Assembly (NCBI GenBank): GCA_016713985.1
Contig: JADJOD010000020.1
Coordinates: 80,196 to 144,195 of the forward strand
DNA length: 64,000 bases
Reading direction: 5' to 3'
DNA from: Lewinellaceae bacterium
GTDB lineage: Bacteria > Bacteroidota > Bacteroidia > Chitinophagales > Saprospiraceae
The stretch's first letter is position 1; every line of letters begins with the position of its first letter. Positions 29,957 to 38,217 of the stretch are shown one piece after another. The notes beneath the pieces are model-generated. The model was given only the letters and a program-made list of their open reading frames with translations, did not search any database and was not told the DNA's origin. A program made the translations under genes and the position numbers.

Positions 29957-31228
29957 ATGCAATTATTACTCAAAAATGTCCGCATTCTCGACGGCAAAAC
30001 GGAAAGCCGCGCCCGGGATATTCTGCTCCGCGACGGAATAATAGAAGCCATCGGCGAAAACCTGACGGCCGAAAAAGGTACCGAAGTCTGGGGCGATAAA
30101 AACCGTGTTTTGTACACCTCACCCGGCTGGCTGGACCTCGGTATTCACGCCGGCGACCCCGGCTACGAACACCTGGAAGACCTGCATTCCGCCGCGCGGG
30201 CGGCTGCCGCGGGTGGTTACACTGCGGTGGCGTGTTTTCCCAATACCAACCCGGCCATTGCATCCAAATCGGAAGTATTGTACGTAAAAAATAAAACGGC
30301 GGACAAACCGGTCACTTTTTACCCCATCGGGGCGGTGTCGGAAAAATGTGAGGGAAAAGACCTGGCGGAATTGTTCGACATGCACTCGGCCGGCGCCATT
30401 GCCTTTAGCGACGGCAAAAAACCGGTGCAGGACGCCGGCCTGCTGCTTCGCGCCATGCAGTATACGCGAGCATTTAACGGATTGATTATCAACGAGCCAC
30501 ACCATAAATCCATCGCAGCCTCGGGGCAAATGCACGAAGGCCTCGTGAGCACCTCGCTCGGGTTGAAAGGTATCCCCGCGCTGGCTGAAGAAGTGATGGT
30601 ACAACGCGACCTGCGTTTGCTGGAATACGCGGACGGGCGCCTGCACCTCCACCTGCTGTCCACCGCCGGCAGCGTGGACATGGTCAGGGCCGCCAAAAAA
30701 GCCGGGCTGCCGGTCACCGCGTCCGTGGCCGTGGCCAATCTTTGTTTTACCGACGAAAAACTGCTGGATTTTAACGCCTACTGGAAAGTTATGCCGCCCC
30801 TGCGCACCCGCGCCGACGCCGATGCCCTGCTCGACGGCGTGCTGGACGGCACCATCGACATCATCGTCAGTAACCACACTCCCTGGGACGAAGAATCCAA
30901 AAACCTGGAATTCACCTACGCGGAGTTTGGTATGACCGGGCTGGAAACGGCCTTCGCCGTATGCCGGACTTTTCTGGATAACAGATTGGATATGAACACG
31001 TTGGTTGAAAAAATAGCGCTTGCGCCAAGGCGTTTGCTGGGCCTTCCCGTCCCGGAGATCAGGCCCGGCGCCCGCGCGGAACTCACCGTATTCGACCCGG
31101 AAACGATGTGGGTGTTCGGAGGGGCCGATATTCGCTCCAAATCGAACAACACCCCTTTTATCGGCCAGACGTTTAAAGGGAAAGTGTGGGGTATCATTGC
31201 CAATGGCCAGAGCGTCCGGAATGCCTGA
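29957..31228 (+). CDS. Dihydroorotase-like protein lacking metal ligands
   Basis: 423 residues of the amidohydrolase superfamily, normally annotated dihydroorotase (third step of pyrimidine synthesis). The fold is intact, but residues 60-70 read DLGIHAGDPGY where active enzymes have DxHxHxREPG, so the first metal His and the substrate Arg are missing. NHTPW at 306-310 replaces DHAPH, losing the catalytic Asp. From memory, Bacteroidota commonly carry such a paralog next to a normal PyrC elsewhere. It may be a structural partner of aspartate transcarbamoylase or act on another substrate. It is convergent with the next gene, two bases apart. Confidence 0.85.
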   Translation: MQLLLKNVRILDGKTESRARDILLRDGIIEAIGENLTAEKGTEVWGDKNRVLYTSPGWLDLGIHAGDPGYEHLEDLHSAARAAAAGGYTAVACFPNTNPAIASKSEVLYVKNKTADKPVTFYPIGAVSEKCEGKDLAELFDMHSAGAIAFSDGKKPVQDAGLLLRAMQYTRAFNGLIINEPHHKSIAASGQMHEGLVSTSLGLKGIPALAEEVMVQRDLRLLEYADGRLHLHLLSTAGSVDMVRAAKKAGLPVTASVAVANLCFTDEKLLDFNAYWKVMPPLRTRADADALLDGVLDGTIDIIVSNHTPWDEESKNLEFTYAEFGMTGLETAFAVCRTFLDNRLDMNTLVEKIALAPRRLLGLPVPEIRPGARAELTVFDPETMWVFGGADIRSKSNNTPFIGQTFKGKVWGIIANGQSVRNA

Positions 31229-31230
31229 GT

Positions 31231-32382
31231 TTACCTGACCCGGCGACCTTTCCAGTCATATTTTTTGAAAAACAAACTGGCTGTGCCGACTAAGGGGATG
31301 TACAACGTGTGCAGAAAAAAACAAGGCACAAACCAGCGCAGCAAATCTTCCCGATTAAAAAAGCGGCACATTTCCCGCAGGAAGAAGTAGTCTGCGGCGG
31401 CTTTTACAACCAGTTGAAACAGCAGGGTAATGAAAATCACCGGTTTACCCGCCGGCGCCAGCGCGCCGTTGATCAGGATGCTCCAGCAAAATAAAAACAC
31501 GGCGAGCAACACGAGCCGCACCGGCCATTCGGGAAACGCGGCGTTTTTGGTCCCCCAGCGCAGGCGTTGCTGAAAAAACGAACGTACATCCGGTTTGGCC
31601 TGCGTCAGCACCGTCGCGGCGGCGTTTTTCAGAAAAAAAATGCCCGCCGGGTATCGCCGGTTTATTTTCCGGATCAAAAACATATCGTCGCCGGAAGCCA
31701 GGTCCCCGTTGCCGGCATATCCCCCGACTTCTTCAAAAACGGCTTTGTAAAACGCGAGGTTGGCGCCGTTGCCCATCTGCTGAAAACCGGTCTGGATACC
31801 GGCGCCAGTAATGCCCATAAGTCCCAGAAAATCAAGCGACTGGAAACGTTGAAACAGATTTTGTTCGTGCCGGAAAGCGACGGGCGCGGCGAGCAACATC
31901 ACTTGTTTTCCACCGCTGGCGAACCGCAATACCACCCAACGCAGCCAATCTTCCGGCGCCACACAATCCGCATCGGTGGTGACGATAAGTGTTCCTGTTG
32001 CCGCCGCGATGCCGGTTTCAAGCGCTTTTTTCTTTCCGGCGCCCGCAGGCGACAAGTCGGACAGGCGGATTAAACGCACAACCGGGCTGTTTTTGCCCTC
32101 CCGCCACTGCAATACTGTTTCTGCCGTGTCATCGTCAGAAAAGTCGTCCACAACGATAATTTCCAGCAAACCGGGCGGATAACTTCCTGCGGCGATGGCC
32201 TGCAGACAGGCCCCGATGTTGACTGCTTCGTTTCTGGCGGGGATGATCACACTGACCTGAATATCAGGCTCAAAACCCTCCGGTATTCGCCATTCCGGGC
32301 AGGCGCGCCAACCTTTCAGGTAGAAGAACAGGATCGCGGCATACACGGTTGCTAAAAAAAACGATACGATTAGTAGAGTCAT
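31231..32382 (-). CDS. Membrane-bound family 2 glycosyltransferase
   Basis: About 383 residues from the ATG at 32382; the longer frame to 32433 would need a TTG start. An N-terminal helix (LLIVSFFLATVYAAILFFYL) is followed by a GT-A domain: VSVIIPARNEAVNIGACLQA, EIIVVDDFSDDDT, VTTDADCVAPEDW (DxD), SGDDMFLIRKIN and QQRLRWGTKN, the QxxRW motif of processive GT2s. Two or three C-terminal helices follow. Such enzymes act on lipids or build polysaccharides at the inner membrane. It is divergent from PBP1A, with 111 bases between the starts. Confidence 0.9.
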   Translation of the reverse strand: MTLLIVSFFLATVYAAILFFYLKGWRACPEWRIPEGFEPDIQVSVIIPARNEAVNIGACLQAIAAGSYPPGLLEIIVVDDFSDDDTAETVLQWREGKNSPVVRLIRLSDLSPAGAGKKKALETGIAAATGTLIVTTDADCVAPEDWLRWVVLRFASGGKQVMLLAAPVAFRHEQNLFQRFQSLDFLGLMGITGAGIQTGFQQMGNGANLAFYKAVFEEVGGYAGNGDLASGDDMFLIRKINRRYPAGIFFLKNAAATVLTQAKPDVRSFFQQRLRWGTKNAAFPEWPVRLVLLAVFLFCWSILINGALAPAGKPVIFITLLFQLVVKAAADYFFLREMCRFFNREDLLRWFVPCFFLHTLYIPLVGTASLFFKKYDWKGRRVR

Positions 32383-32493
32383 TTGCCCTAAAAGTGGAAA
32401 CAAAGTATCTTTAAAGCGTGGTTTTTGACACAAAATATTTTTTCCCGATCGACATTCGTACTTTTGTCCTGAACAAAATCACCCCACGTACAC

Positions 32494-35160
32494 ATGACTG
32501 AACCGCAACATCTCATATCCATCAAAGCAGCGCTGCAGGAAAAAAGAATGCCGCTCTACCACTCGATCATACGCTGGACCTGGCGCCTGCTGATCGGCGG
32601 CTTAGTTGCCGTTGCCGTTCTGTTCCTGAGTATCAATTTTACGGCGATCCCGTCTTTCCGCGAACTGGAAGATCCCAGTTCGGCGCTCGCCAGTGAGGTC
32701 TTGGGCAACAACAACGAGGTTTTGGGGCGTTATTTTACGGAAAACCGCGTTCCGGTCGCTTTTGAAGACCTGAGCCCACACCTTGTTAACGCGCTCATCG
32801 CTACGGAAGACGAGCGTTTTCGCGAACACTGCGGCATCGACGCGCGGGCCGTGGGCCGGGTGATGTTCCGCACCATCCTGCTGCGCGACCACAGCGCGGG
32901 CGGGGGCTCCACCCTCACCCAGCAGTTGGCGAAAATGTTGTATTCCGACCGGAATTTTCAGGGTATGGGCCGGGTTGAAAAAACATTTGCCTTGATATAC
33001 AGGAAGTTACGCGAGTGGATTACGGCAGTGAAATTGGAGCGGAGTTATACGAAAGAGGAGATTCTTGCAATGTATCTCAACCAGTTCAACTTTATCAACA
33101 ACGCCTACGGCATACACGCGGCCTCCGAAGTATATTTCGGAAAAGCCCAGTCCGATCTCAAGATTGAAGAAGCCGCCATGCTGATCGGCATGTTGCAAAA
33201 CCCCTCGTATTTCAACCCGGTGCGGTTCCCCGAACGGGCCATGCGGCGCCGGTGGATCGTGTTGTATCAAATGCGCAACAACGAAATGCTCAGCGAAGCG
33301 CAATTCGACGAACTGAAGGTCAGACCCCTGGATATGAGCCGTTTCAAACGGGTCACCTTTACCGACGACAAGGCGCCATACCTCTGTTCCGAGTTAAAAA
33401 AAGACATCGCCAAAATACTCGACGCTCCCGAGTGCCGCAGATCCGACGGCTCGAAGTACAATATTTACAAAGACGGCCTGAAAATATACACCACCATTGA
33501 TCCTGTGTATCAGCAACATGCGGAAGAAGCCATGCAGGAGCACATGAAAAAACTGCAAAGCCGCTTTTTCCAGGTCTGGCGCGGCCGCGACCCCTGGACA
33601 AACCGAAGCGGCGGCGCCAGCGCCGAGGAGATTGAAAACCGCAAAGCATCGCTGATGGCGCTGCTCCGCGAAGGCGACCGCTACCAGGCCATCCGGCCGA
33701 AATACCTCGATGCCGTGAGCGACCGCGTGCTGAAACGGTACGACTTCGAACTCCGCGACGTGGATATCGAACGTATGCTGGAGGAAGATCGCAAACCCGG
33801 CGCCATCGGGAAGGCACTCGCCAACGGGATCGCCACCCCCGACCAGGCCGCCGCTTACCGCAGCATTATGCGCGGCGCCGAGTGGCCGGAAATCAAAAAC
33901 CAGTACCGTGCCCTGCAGGTGGCCATCAAAAAGGTGTACGAGACCAAAACACGGATGAAAGTGTTTGCCTGGAACAACCCGCGCCTGGAAAAAGATACCG
34001 TCATGTCGCCGCTCGACAGCCTGCGGTATCACCGGATGTTCCTGCAAAGCGGCATCATGGCCGTAGACCCCACCACCAGCGAAATCAAAGCCTGGGTGGG
34101 TGGTATCAATTTTAAATATTTCCAGTTCGATCACGTCCGGACTGACCGCCAGGTGGGCTCCACCTTCAAACCCTTCGTATACGCCACAGCAGTTTCCCAG
34201 CAAAGTATCAGCCCCTGTTTTCAGGTATACGACCAGCCCGTGACCATTCCGGCGCGGTACCAGAATTTTACCAATGTCACTGACTGGACGCCCAAAGACG
34301 CCTCGGGCAACTATACCGGCCTGCGCATGACCCTCAAGGAAGCCCTGAAAAACTCCGTCAATTCCATCAGCACTTACCTGATGAAACAAATGGGCGACAC
34401 CGAACCCGTGCGCGGCCTTTGCCACAACATGGGTATCGACTCTTCCGCCAAACGCCCCGACGGACAATACCGCATCCCCAAACAACCCGCTATTTGCCTG
34501 GGCGCTTCCGACCTGACCGTATTTGAAATGACGGGCGCTTACGCCACCTTTGCAAACAAAGGCATGTACGGCCAACCTTTTGTCATCAAAAGAATTGAAG
34601 ACAAAAACGGGCGAACGATCTACCGCTCCCTGCCGGAAGAACACATTGCTCTGCCGCCGAACGCCAATTACGTGATGCTGGATATGTTGAAATACAACGT
34701 GTCCGGCGCGCCCGGCATCAACACCCTCAAAAGTGAGGTGGGCGGAAAAACGGGCACCACCAGCAACCAGTCCGACGGCTGGTTTATGGGCGTCACGCCG
34801 CGCCTCGTGGTAGGTACCTGGGTAGGTGGTGAAGACCGCTGGATACGGTTTTTTACCCTCAACGACGGCCAGGGAGCGCGTATGGCGCGACCCATTTTCG
34901 CCGGATTTATCAGCCGTTTAGAAAAAGACGCCAAATCGGGTTATGACTTCAACGCCCGTTTTGTGCGGCCGCCCGGCGACCTCGGCATCGATACCAACTG
35001 CGCCAACTACTCGCAGGGCGACGCCGCGCCTACGCAGGACGAAGAAGATTTTTTCCCGGATATCTACAACGACGAGTTGAACGAAGACGGCACCATCCCC
35101 GGCAAGACCAAAAAGCCGGACGATTCGTTCGGGGATCAGTTGGAAGGCGGCAACCGGTAG
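32494..35160 (+). CDS. mrcA: Penicillin-binding protein 1A (bifunctional peptidoglycan synthase)
   Basis: 888 residues. A cytoplasmic tail and one membrane helix (LLIGGLVAVAVLFLSINF) are followed by the GT51 transglycosylase: IATEDERFREHCGID with the catalytic Glu, GGSTLTQQLAKML, and EEILAMYLNQFNF. The transpeptidase has GSTFKPFVY (SxxK), SVN in LKNSVNSISTYLM, and GGKTGTTSNQSDGWFMG (KTG). An insert of about 150 charged residues lies between the two catalytic domains. A TACTTTTG element at 32459-32466 may be its -7 box. It polymerises and cross-links peptidoglycan in the periplasm. Confidence 0.95.
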   Translation: MTEPQHLISIKAALQEKRMPLYHSIIRWTWRLLIGGLVAVAVLFLSINFTAIPSFRELEDPSSALASEVLGNNNEVLGRYFTENRVPVAFEDLSPHLVNALIATEDERFREHCGIDARAVGRVMFRTILLRDHSAGGGSTLTQQLAKMLYSDRNFQGMGRVEKTFALIYRKLREWITAVKLERSYTKEEILAMYLNQFNFINNAYGIHAASEVYFGKAQSDLKIEEAAMLIGMLQNPSYFNPVRFPERAMRRRWIVLYQMRNNEMLSEAQFDELKVRPLDMSRFKRVTFTDDKAPYLCSELKKDIAKILDAPECRRSDGSKYNIYKDGLKIYTTIDPVYQQHAEEAMQEHMKKLQSRFFQVWRGRDPWTNRSGGASAEEIENRKASLMALLREGDRYQAIRPKYLDAVSDRVLKRYDFELRDVDIERMLEEDRKPGAIGKALANGIATPDQAAAYRSIMRGAEWPEIKNQYRALQVAIKKVYETKTRMKVFAWNNPRLEKDTVMSPLDSLRYHRMFLQSGIMAVDPTTSEIKAWVGGINFKYFQFDHVRTDRQVGSTFKPFVYATAVSQQSISPCFQVYDQPVTIPARYQNFTNVTDWTPKDASGNYTGLRMTLKEALKNSVNSISTYLMKQMGDTEPVRGLCHNMGIDSSAKRPDGQYRIPKQPAICLGASDLTVFEMTGAYATFANKGMYGQPFVIKRIEDKNGRTIYRSLPEEHIALPPNANYVMLDMLKYNVSGAPGINTLKSEVGGKTGTTSNQSDGWFMGVTPRLVVGTWVGGEDRWIRFFTLNDGQGARMARPIFAGFISRLEKDAKSGYDFNARFVRPPGDLGIDTNCANYSQGDAAPTQDEEDFFPDIYNDELNEDGTIPGKTKKPDDSFGDQLEGGNR

Positions 35161-35161
35161 C

Positions 35162-35177
35162 GCGGACTTCAGTCCGC
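35162..35177. repeat. Short hairpin GCGGAC-TTCA-GTCCGC
   Basis: A perfect 6-bp stem with TTCA loop starts two bases after the PBP1A stop. There is no T tract, so terminator function is uncertain; it resembles REP-type hairpins scattered in many genomes. The stretch 35178-35315 holds no gene and no second attC site that I can see. Confidence 0.45.
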
Positions 35178-35315
35178 AGGAGCGCGGTGTACGCTACGTT
35201 TGTCGTTCTGCCGGAATCTGTCCGATCTGCGAGGGACGGGACAGTTGTTGAAGGCTCGGCACCGTGCTGTACGTTGCGCCCTGTGACGACGCGTGGCGCG
35301 GCGAGAATACAGATT

Positions 35316-35723
35316 TTATTGCCACACAAGTTGTTGCCAATGGCCTTGGCTGGGTAACCAGTATTCAAGGGCCTCCTTTCCACGCTCAGCAGACGTTACG
35401 AATTTAGACTCAACTGAAAAGGCAACCCCGTCTTCACCTAAGAACTGAACGATATTGTCCCCGGCCGAGAAATCGGAGTCTGTTGCAAAGTACTCTCGAT
35501 GCTCATGCAACATGATGTGTGCTTCGCCGTGTGCGTTTAGAAAGAGATAGAAATTGCCATAGTCGACATTTTTATCGAGAGCGGCGACAACAATGACTGC
35601 GTCGTTGTTGGGCAACGTAAGGAGTGCTGCCAATGCGTCCGAAAGCAACTCGAAGCGGCGCCGTTCGTGTCGCAACGCAGGCATGAATGTGGTGATTTCA
35701 AATATGTACTCTGTGGGTCTCAT
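35316..35723 (-). CDS. Integron-cassette-like gene, possible Imm1-type immunity protein
   Basis: 135 residues from the ATG at 35723, which stands three bases after the right end of the attC-like site, as expected for a cassette gene. The sequence has beta strands and ends GKEALEYWLPSQGHWQQLVW; this Ala-Leu-x-[FY]...W ending recalls the Imm1 immunity family, but the match is weak and from memory. It has no signal peptide and no toxin gene beside it. A longer frame starting with TTG at 35762 would run through the attC site and is not favoured. Confidence 0.6.
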   Translation of the reverse strand: MRPTEYIFEITTFMPALRHERRRFELLSDALAALLTLPNNDAVIVVAALDKNVDYGNFYLFLNAHGEAHIMLHEHREYFATDSDFSAGDNIVQFLGEDGVAFSVESKFVTSAERGKEALEYWLPSQGHWQQLVWQ

Positions 35724-35726
35724 GGT

Positions 35727-35791
35727 ATTTAACGGTCTGTGCCTGCGCATTGCCGACGTCAAGAGGAATTGTCGCAGGCATTTGGTTAGGC
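35727..35791 (-). mobile_element. attC-like integron recombination site (65 bp)
   Basis: On the minus strand it reads GCCTAAC (35785-35791, RYYYAAC) at the left and GTTAAAT (35727-35733, GTTRRRY) at the right. Inside is the inverted pair TGCCTGCG / CGCAGGCA (35773-35780 and 35740-35747). The stop codon of the upstream GNAT gene lies within GCCTAAC, and the next gene starts right after GTTAAAT. This is the classical layout of gene cassettes. No integrase is in the window. Confidence 0.75.
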
Positions 35792-36317
35792 GAAATGATC
35801 TTTCAATTGCAGCTTCATCATGATGTCCGTCTGTTCGTCATTGCCTAATTTAAAAACATGCTTGTCAAACTCAACGAAACCATTTTTCGTATAAAAATTG
35901 ATCGCTCTTGGATTTTCTTCCCAAACACCTAACCAAACATAGTCGACATTTGCCTGTTTTGCAACCTGCATTGCTTTTTCGTAAAGTACTTGCCCGACAT
36001 TTTTTCCGTAAAATTCCTGTAACACGTAAATCCGCTCAATTTCAAGTGCTTTGCTGTCTTTTAATTCTGTTTGTGATGGCCCAAGGTTCAGTTTTAAATA
36101 GCCAATTATTTTGTTGCTAAATTTGGCAAAATAAAATTCGGAGTTTTGTTGTTGACCTCGGCAGTCAGTTTTTCTATGGAGAACCCTTCATTCAAATATT
36201 TATTCATATTCTCCGCTGTATTCCCTGCTGAAAAGGTCTCGAAAAAGTTTGTCTGCCAATTTTTTGCAATTGGTCAATGTCGTTTAATGTTACTCGTACT
36301 ATGTCAATGTTTTCCAT
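35786..36317 (-). pseudogene. GNAT family N-acetyltransferase, cassette gene with two frameshifts
   Basis: Reading from ATG at 36317: MENIDIVRVTLNDIDQLQK, then a frame change, FFETFSAGNTAENMNKYLNE, a second change, then FYFAKFSNKIIGYLKLNLG and KALEIERIYVLQEFYGKNVG (acetyl-CoA loop) to the stop at 35786. Adding one base in the A5 run at 36242-36246 and one in the T4 run at 36144-36147 restores a full acetyltransferase of about 177 residues. Only the last 79 residues (from 36025) are open without repair. The gene is clearly more AT-rich than its neighbours, in keeping with acquisition as a cassette. Confidence 0.78.
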
Positions 36318-36354
36318 TCTAAAGCGTACTTTCAACCCGCAAATATACACGATC

Positions 36355-38091
36355 ATGGGGTCTGAAAACGCTGAAACACTTTATATCAATACCACCGGGG
36401 CCGCCGAAAATACCTTCGACGCCATCGTCATCGGCAGCGGCATCAGCGGCGGCTGGTCCGCCAAGGAGTTGTGTGAAAAAGGCCTGAAAACACTCGTGCT
36501 GGAGCGCGGCCGCAACGTGGAACACGTCAAAGATTACCCCACCGCCACGATGAAAACCTGGGAATTCCCGCACCGGCTGGCTTCCACCCATCAAACCCTT
36601 CAGGACAACCCCCTCATCAGCCGGGCTGCCGGCTATGGAGAAGACACCGCGCACTTTTTTGTCAAAGACAAAGACCATCCCTACGTCCGGGAAAAAGATT
36701 TTCTCTGGGTGCGGGGCTACCAGGTAGGCGGCAAGTCGCTGATCTGGGGCCGCGCCTGTCCGCGCTGGAGCCCGTATGAGTTCAGTTCCCCGGCCCGGCT
36801 CGGCTACGGCATGGAATGGCCCATCGGTTACGAAGATGTGGCGCCGTGGTATTCACACGTAGAACGGTTTATCGGCGTTTGCGGCAACAAAGACGGCGTC
36901 GAATCCATGCCCGACGGCGAGTTTTTGCCACCGTTTGAGTTCAATACCGTGGAATTGTCCATGCGGGCAAACATCAACAAGCGCTACAAGGACCGGTTTA
37001 TGGTGCAGGGCCGCTGGGCGCACGTGACCGAACCCAACCCAATCCACACCGAACAGGGGCGTGGCAAATGCCAGGCCCGCAACAAATGTATGCGCGGTTG
37101 CCCGTTCGGTGCGTATTTCAGCAGCAACTCCAGCACCCTGCCCTGGGCCGCCAACACCGGCAACCTCACCGTGCGGCCGCATTCGGTGGTGCATTCCATT
37201 ATTTACGACGAGCAAAAAGGCAAAGCCGTGGGCGTGCGGATCGTCGATGCGAACACAAAAGAATCGACCGACTATTTCGCCAAAGTTATTTTTGTCAACG
37301 CATCGGCATTAAACAGCACACTGATCCTGTTGAACTCGACGAGCAACCGTTTTCCCGATGGCCTGGGCAACGACAGCGGCGTTTTGGGCAAATACGTGGG
37401 CTTTCACAATTATCTCGGCACCATCGACGCCGACATCGAGGGTTTTCAGGACAAATATTATTTCGGCAGCAACCCTTCCGAGTGTATGCTGGCCAATTTC
37501 CGGAACCTGAAAAAACAGGACACCGACTTTGTCGGCGGTTACATGGCCTTCATGGGCGCCTGGCGCGGCAGAAGCGACGCCGAAGATTGCCCCGAGCAAA
37601 TCGGCGCGGCGTATAAAGAAGCCCTGACCGAAGCGGGGCAGTGGCACGCCTACATGTACATGCAGGGCGAAACCATCCTGAAGGAATCCAACCGCGTGTA
37701 CCTGAGCGACAGCCAGAAAGACCAGTGGGGTATTCCGCTGTTAGTCACCGACGTCGATTATGACGACAACGACCACAAGATGTTAAAGGATTTTCTGGCG
37801 CAGGGCTCCGAAATGCTTGATGCCGCCGGAGGAAAAAACATCCGGGCCTACAACCGCAACTGGCCGCCCGGCCTCGACATCCACGAAATGGGCGGCTGCC
37901 GCATGGGCGCCGACTCCCAAACCTCCATGCTCAACCGCTGGAACCAGATGCACGCCTGCAAAAACGTGTTCGTCACCGACGGCGCCTGTATGACCAGCAC
38001 GGGGGTGCAAAGCCCCTCGATCTTCTACATGGCGCTCACGGCAAGGGCGGTGGATTACGCGGTGGGGGAGATGAAGAAGGGGAACCTGTGA
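36355..38091 (+). CDS. GMC family FAD-dependent oxidoreductase
   Basis: 578 residues from the Met of MGSENAETLYINTTGAAENT; the 26 residues upstream would overlap the GNAT cassette start and look artificial. FDAIVIGSGISGGWSAKELC is the FAD-binding Rossmann motif and LVLERGRN the following strand. GYQVGGKSLIWGRACPRWSP and CMRGCPFGAYFSSNSSTLPW are typical of the glucose/fructose-dehydrogenase-like GMC branch. HEMGGCRMGADS and GVQSPSIFYMALTARA form the C-terminal active-site region. It likely oxidises a sugar or alcohol. No gluconate 2-dehydrogenase subunit 3 or cytochrome partner gene is adjacent. Confidence 0.9.
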   Translation: MGSENAETLYINTTGAAENTFDAIVIGSGISGGWSAKELCEKGLKTLVLERGRNVEHVKDYPTATMKTWEFPHRLASTHQTLQDNPLISRAAGYGEDTAHFFVKDKDHPYVREKDFLWVRGYQVGGKSLIWGRACPRWSPYEFSSPARLGYGMEWPIGYEDVAPWYSHVERFIGVCGNKDGVESMPDGEFLPPFEFNTVELSMRANINKRYKDRFMVQGRWAHVTEPNPIHTEQGRGKCQARNKCMRGCPFGAYFSSNSSTLPWAANTGNLTVRPHSVVHSIIYDEQKGKAVGVRIVDANTKESTDYFAKVIFVNASALNSTLILLNSTSNRFPDGLGNDSGVLGKYVGFHNYLGTIDADIEGFQDKYYFGSNPSECMLANFRNLKKQDTDFVGGYMAFMGAWRGRSDAEDCPEQIGAAYKEALTEAGQWHAYMYMQGETILKESNRVYLSDSQKDQWGIPLLVTDVDYDDNDHKMLKDFLAQGSEMLDAAGGKNIRAYNRNWPPGLDIHEMGGCRMGADSQTSMLNRWNQMHACKNVFVTDGACMTSTGVQSPSIFYMALTARAVDYAVGEMKKGNL

Positions 38092-38193
38092 TCAGAATTT
38101 TCAGAAGGGGAGAATTTTCAGAAAGGAGTTTGTGCTCAAAAATTCCGCACGCGCTACCATCCTGAAAATGCTCCCATTCTGAAAATTCTGATC
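38090..38193. repeat. 104-bp inverted repeat at the end of the GMC gene
   Basis: Two 32-bp arms pair with two mismatches; the outer 17 bp (GATCAGAATTTTCAGAA) pair perfectly. Each arm itself holds two copies of an AGAATTTTCAG-like unit. The left arm overlaps the GMC stop codon, and the block ends 24 bases before the stop of the convergent gene. It could be a two-way terminator or a MITE-like element. Confidence 0.8.
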
Positions 38194-38217
38194 CAGGTGA
38201 TAATTACAAAAGCGAAA

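Noticed and set aside
35178..35315. Second attC site after the Imm1-like gene
   Set aside because: I looked for RYYYAAC and GTTRRRY cores; only one-mismatch versions without matching inverted arms are present.
35030..35383. 117-residue minus-strand frame
   Set aside because: It overlaps the end of PBP1A and the cassette gene, is Arg/Pro-rich and has no domain; it looks like chance.
36277..36354. Upstream extension of the GMC oxidoreductase
   Set aside because: The 26 extra residues overlap the divergent GNAT cassette start and do not resemble the usual N-terminus; the ATG at 36355 fits better.
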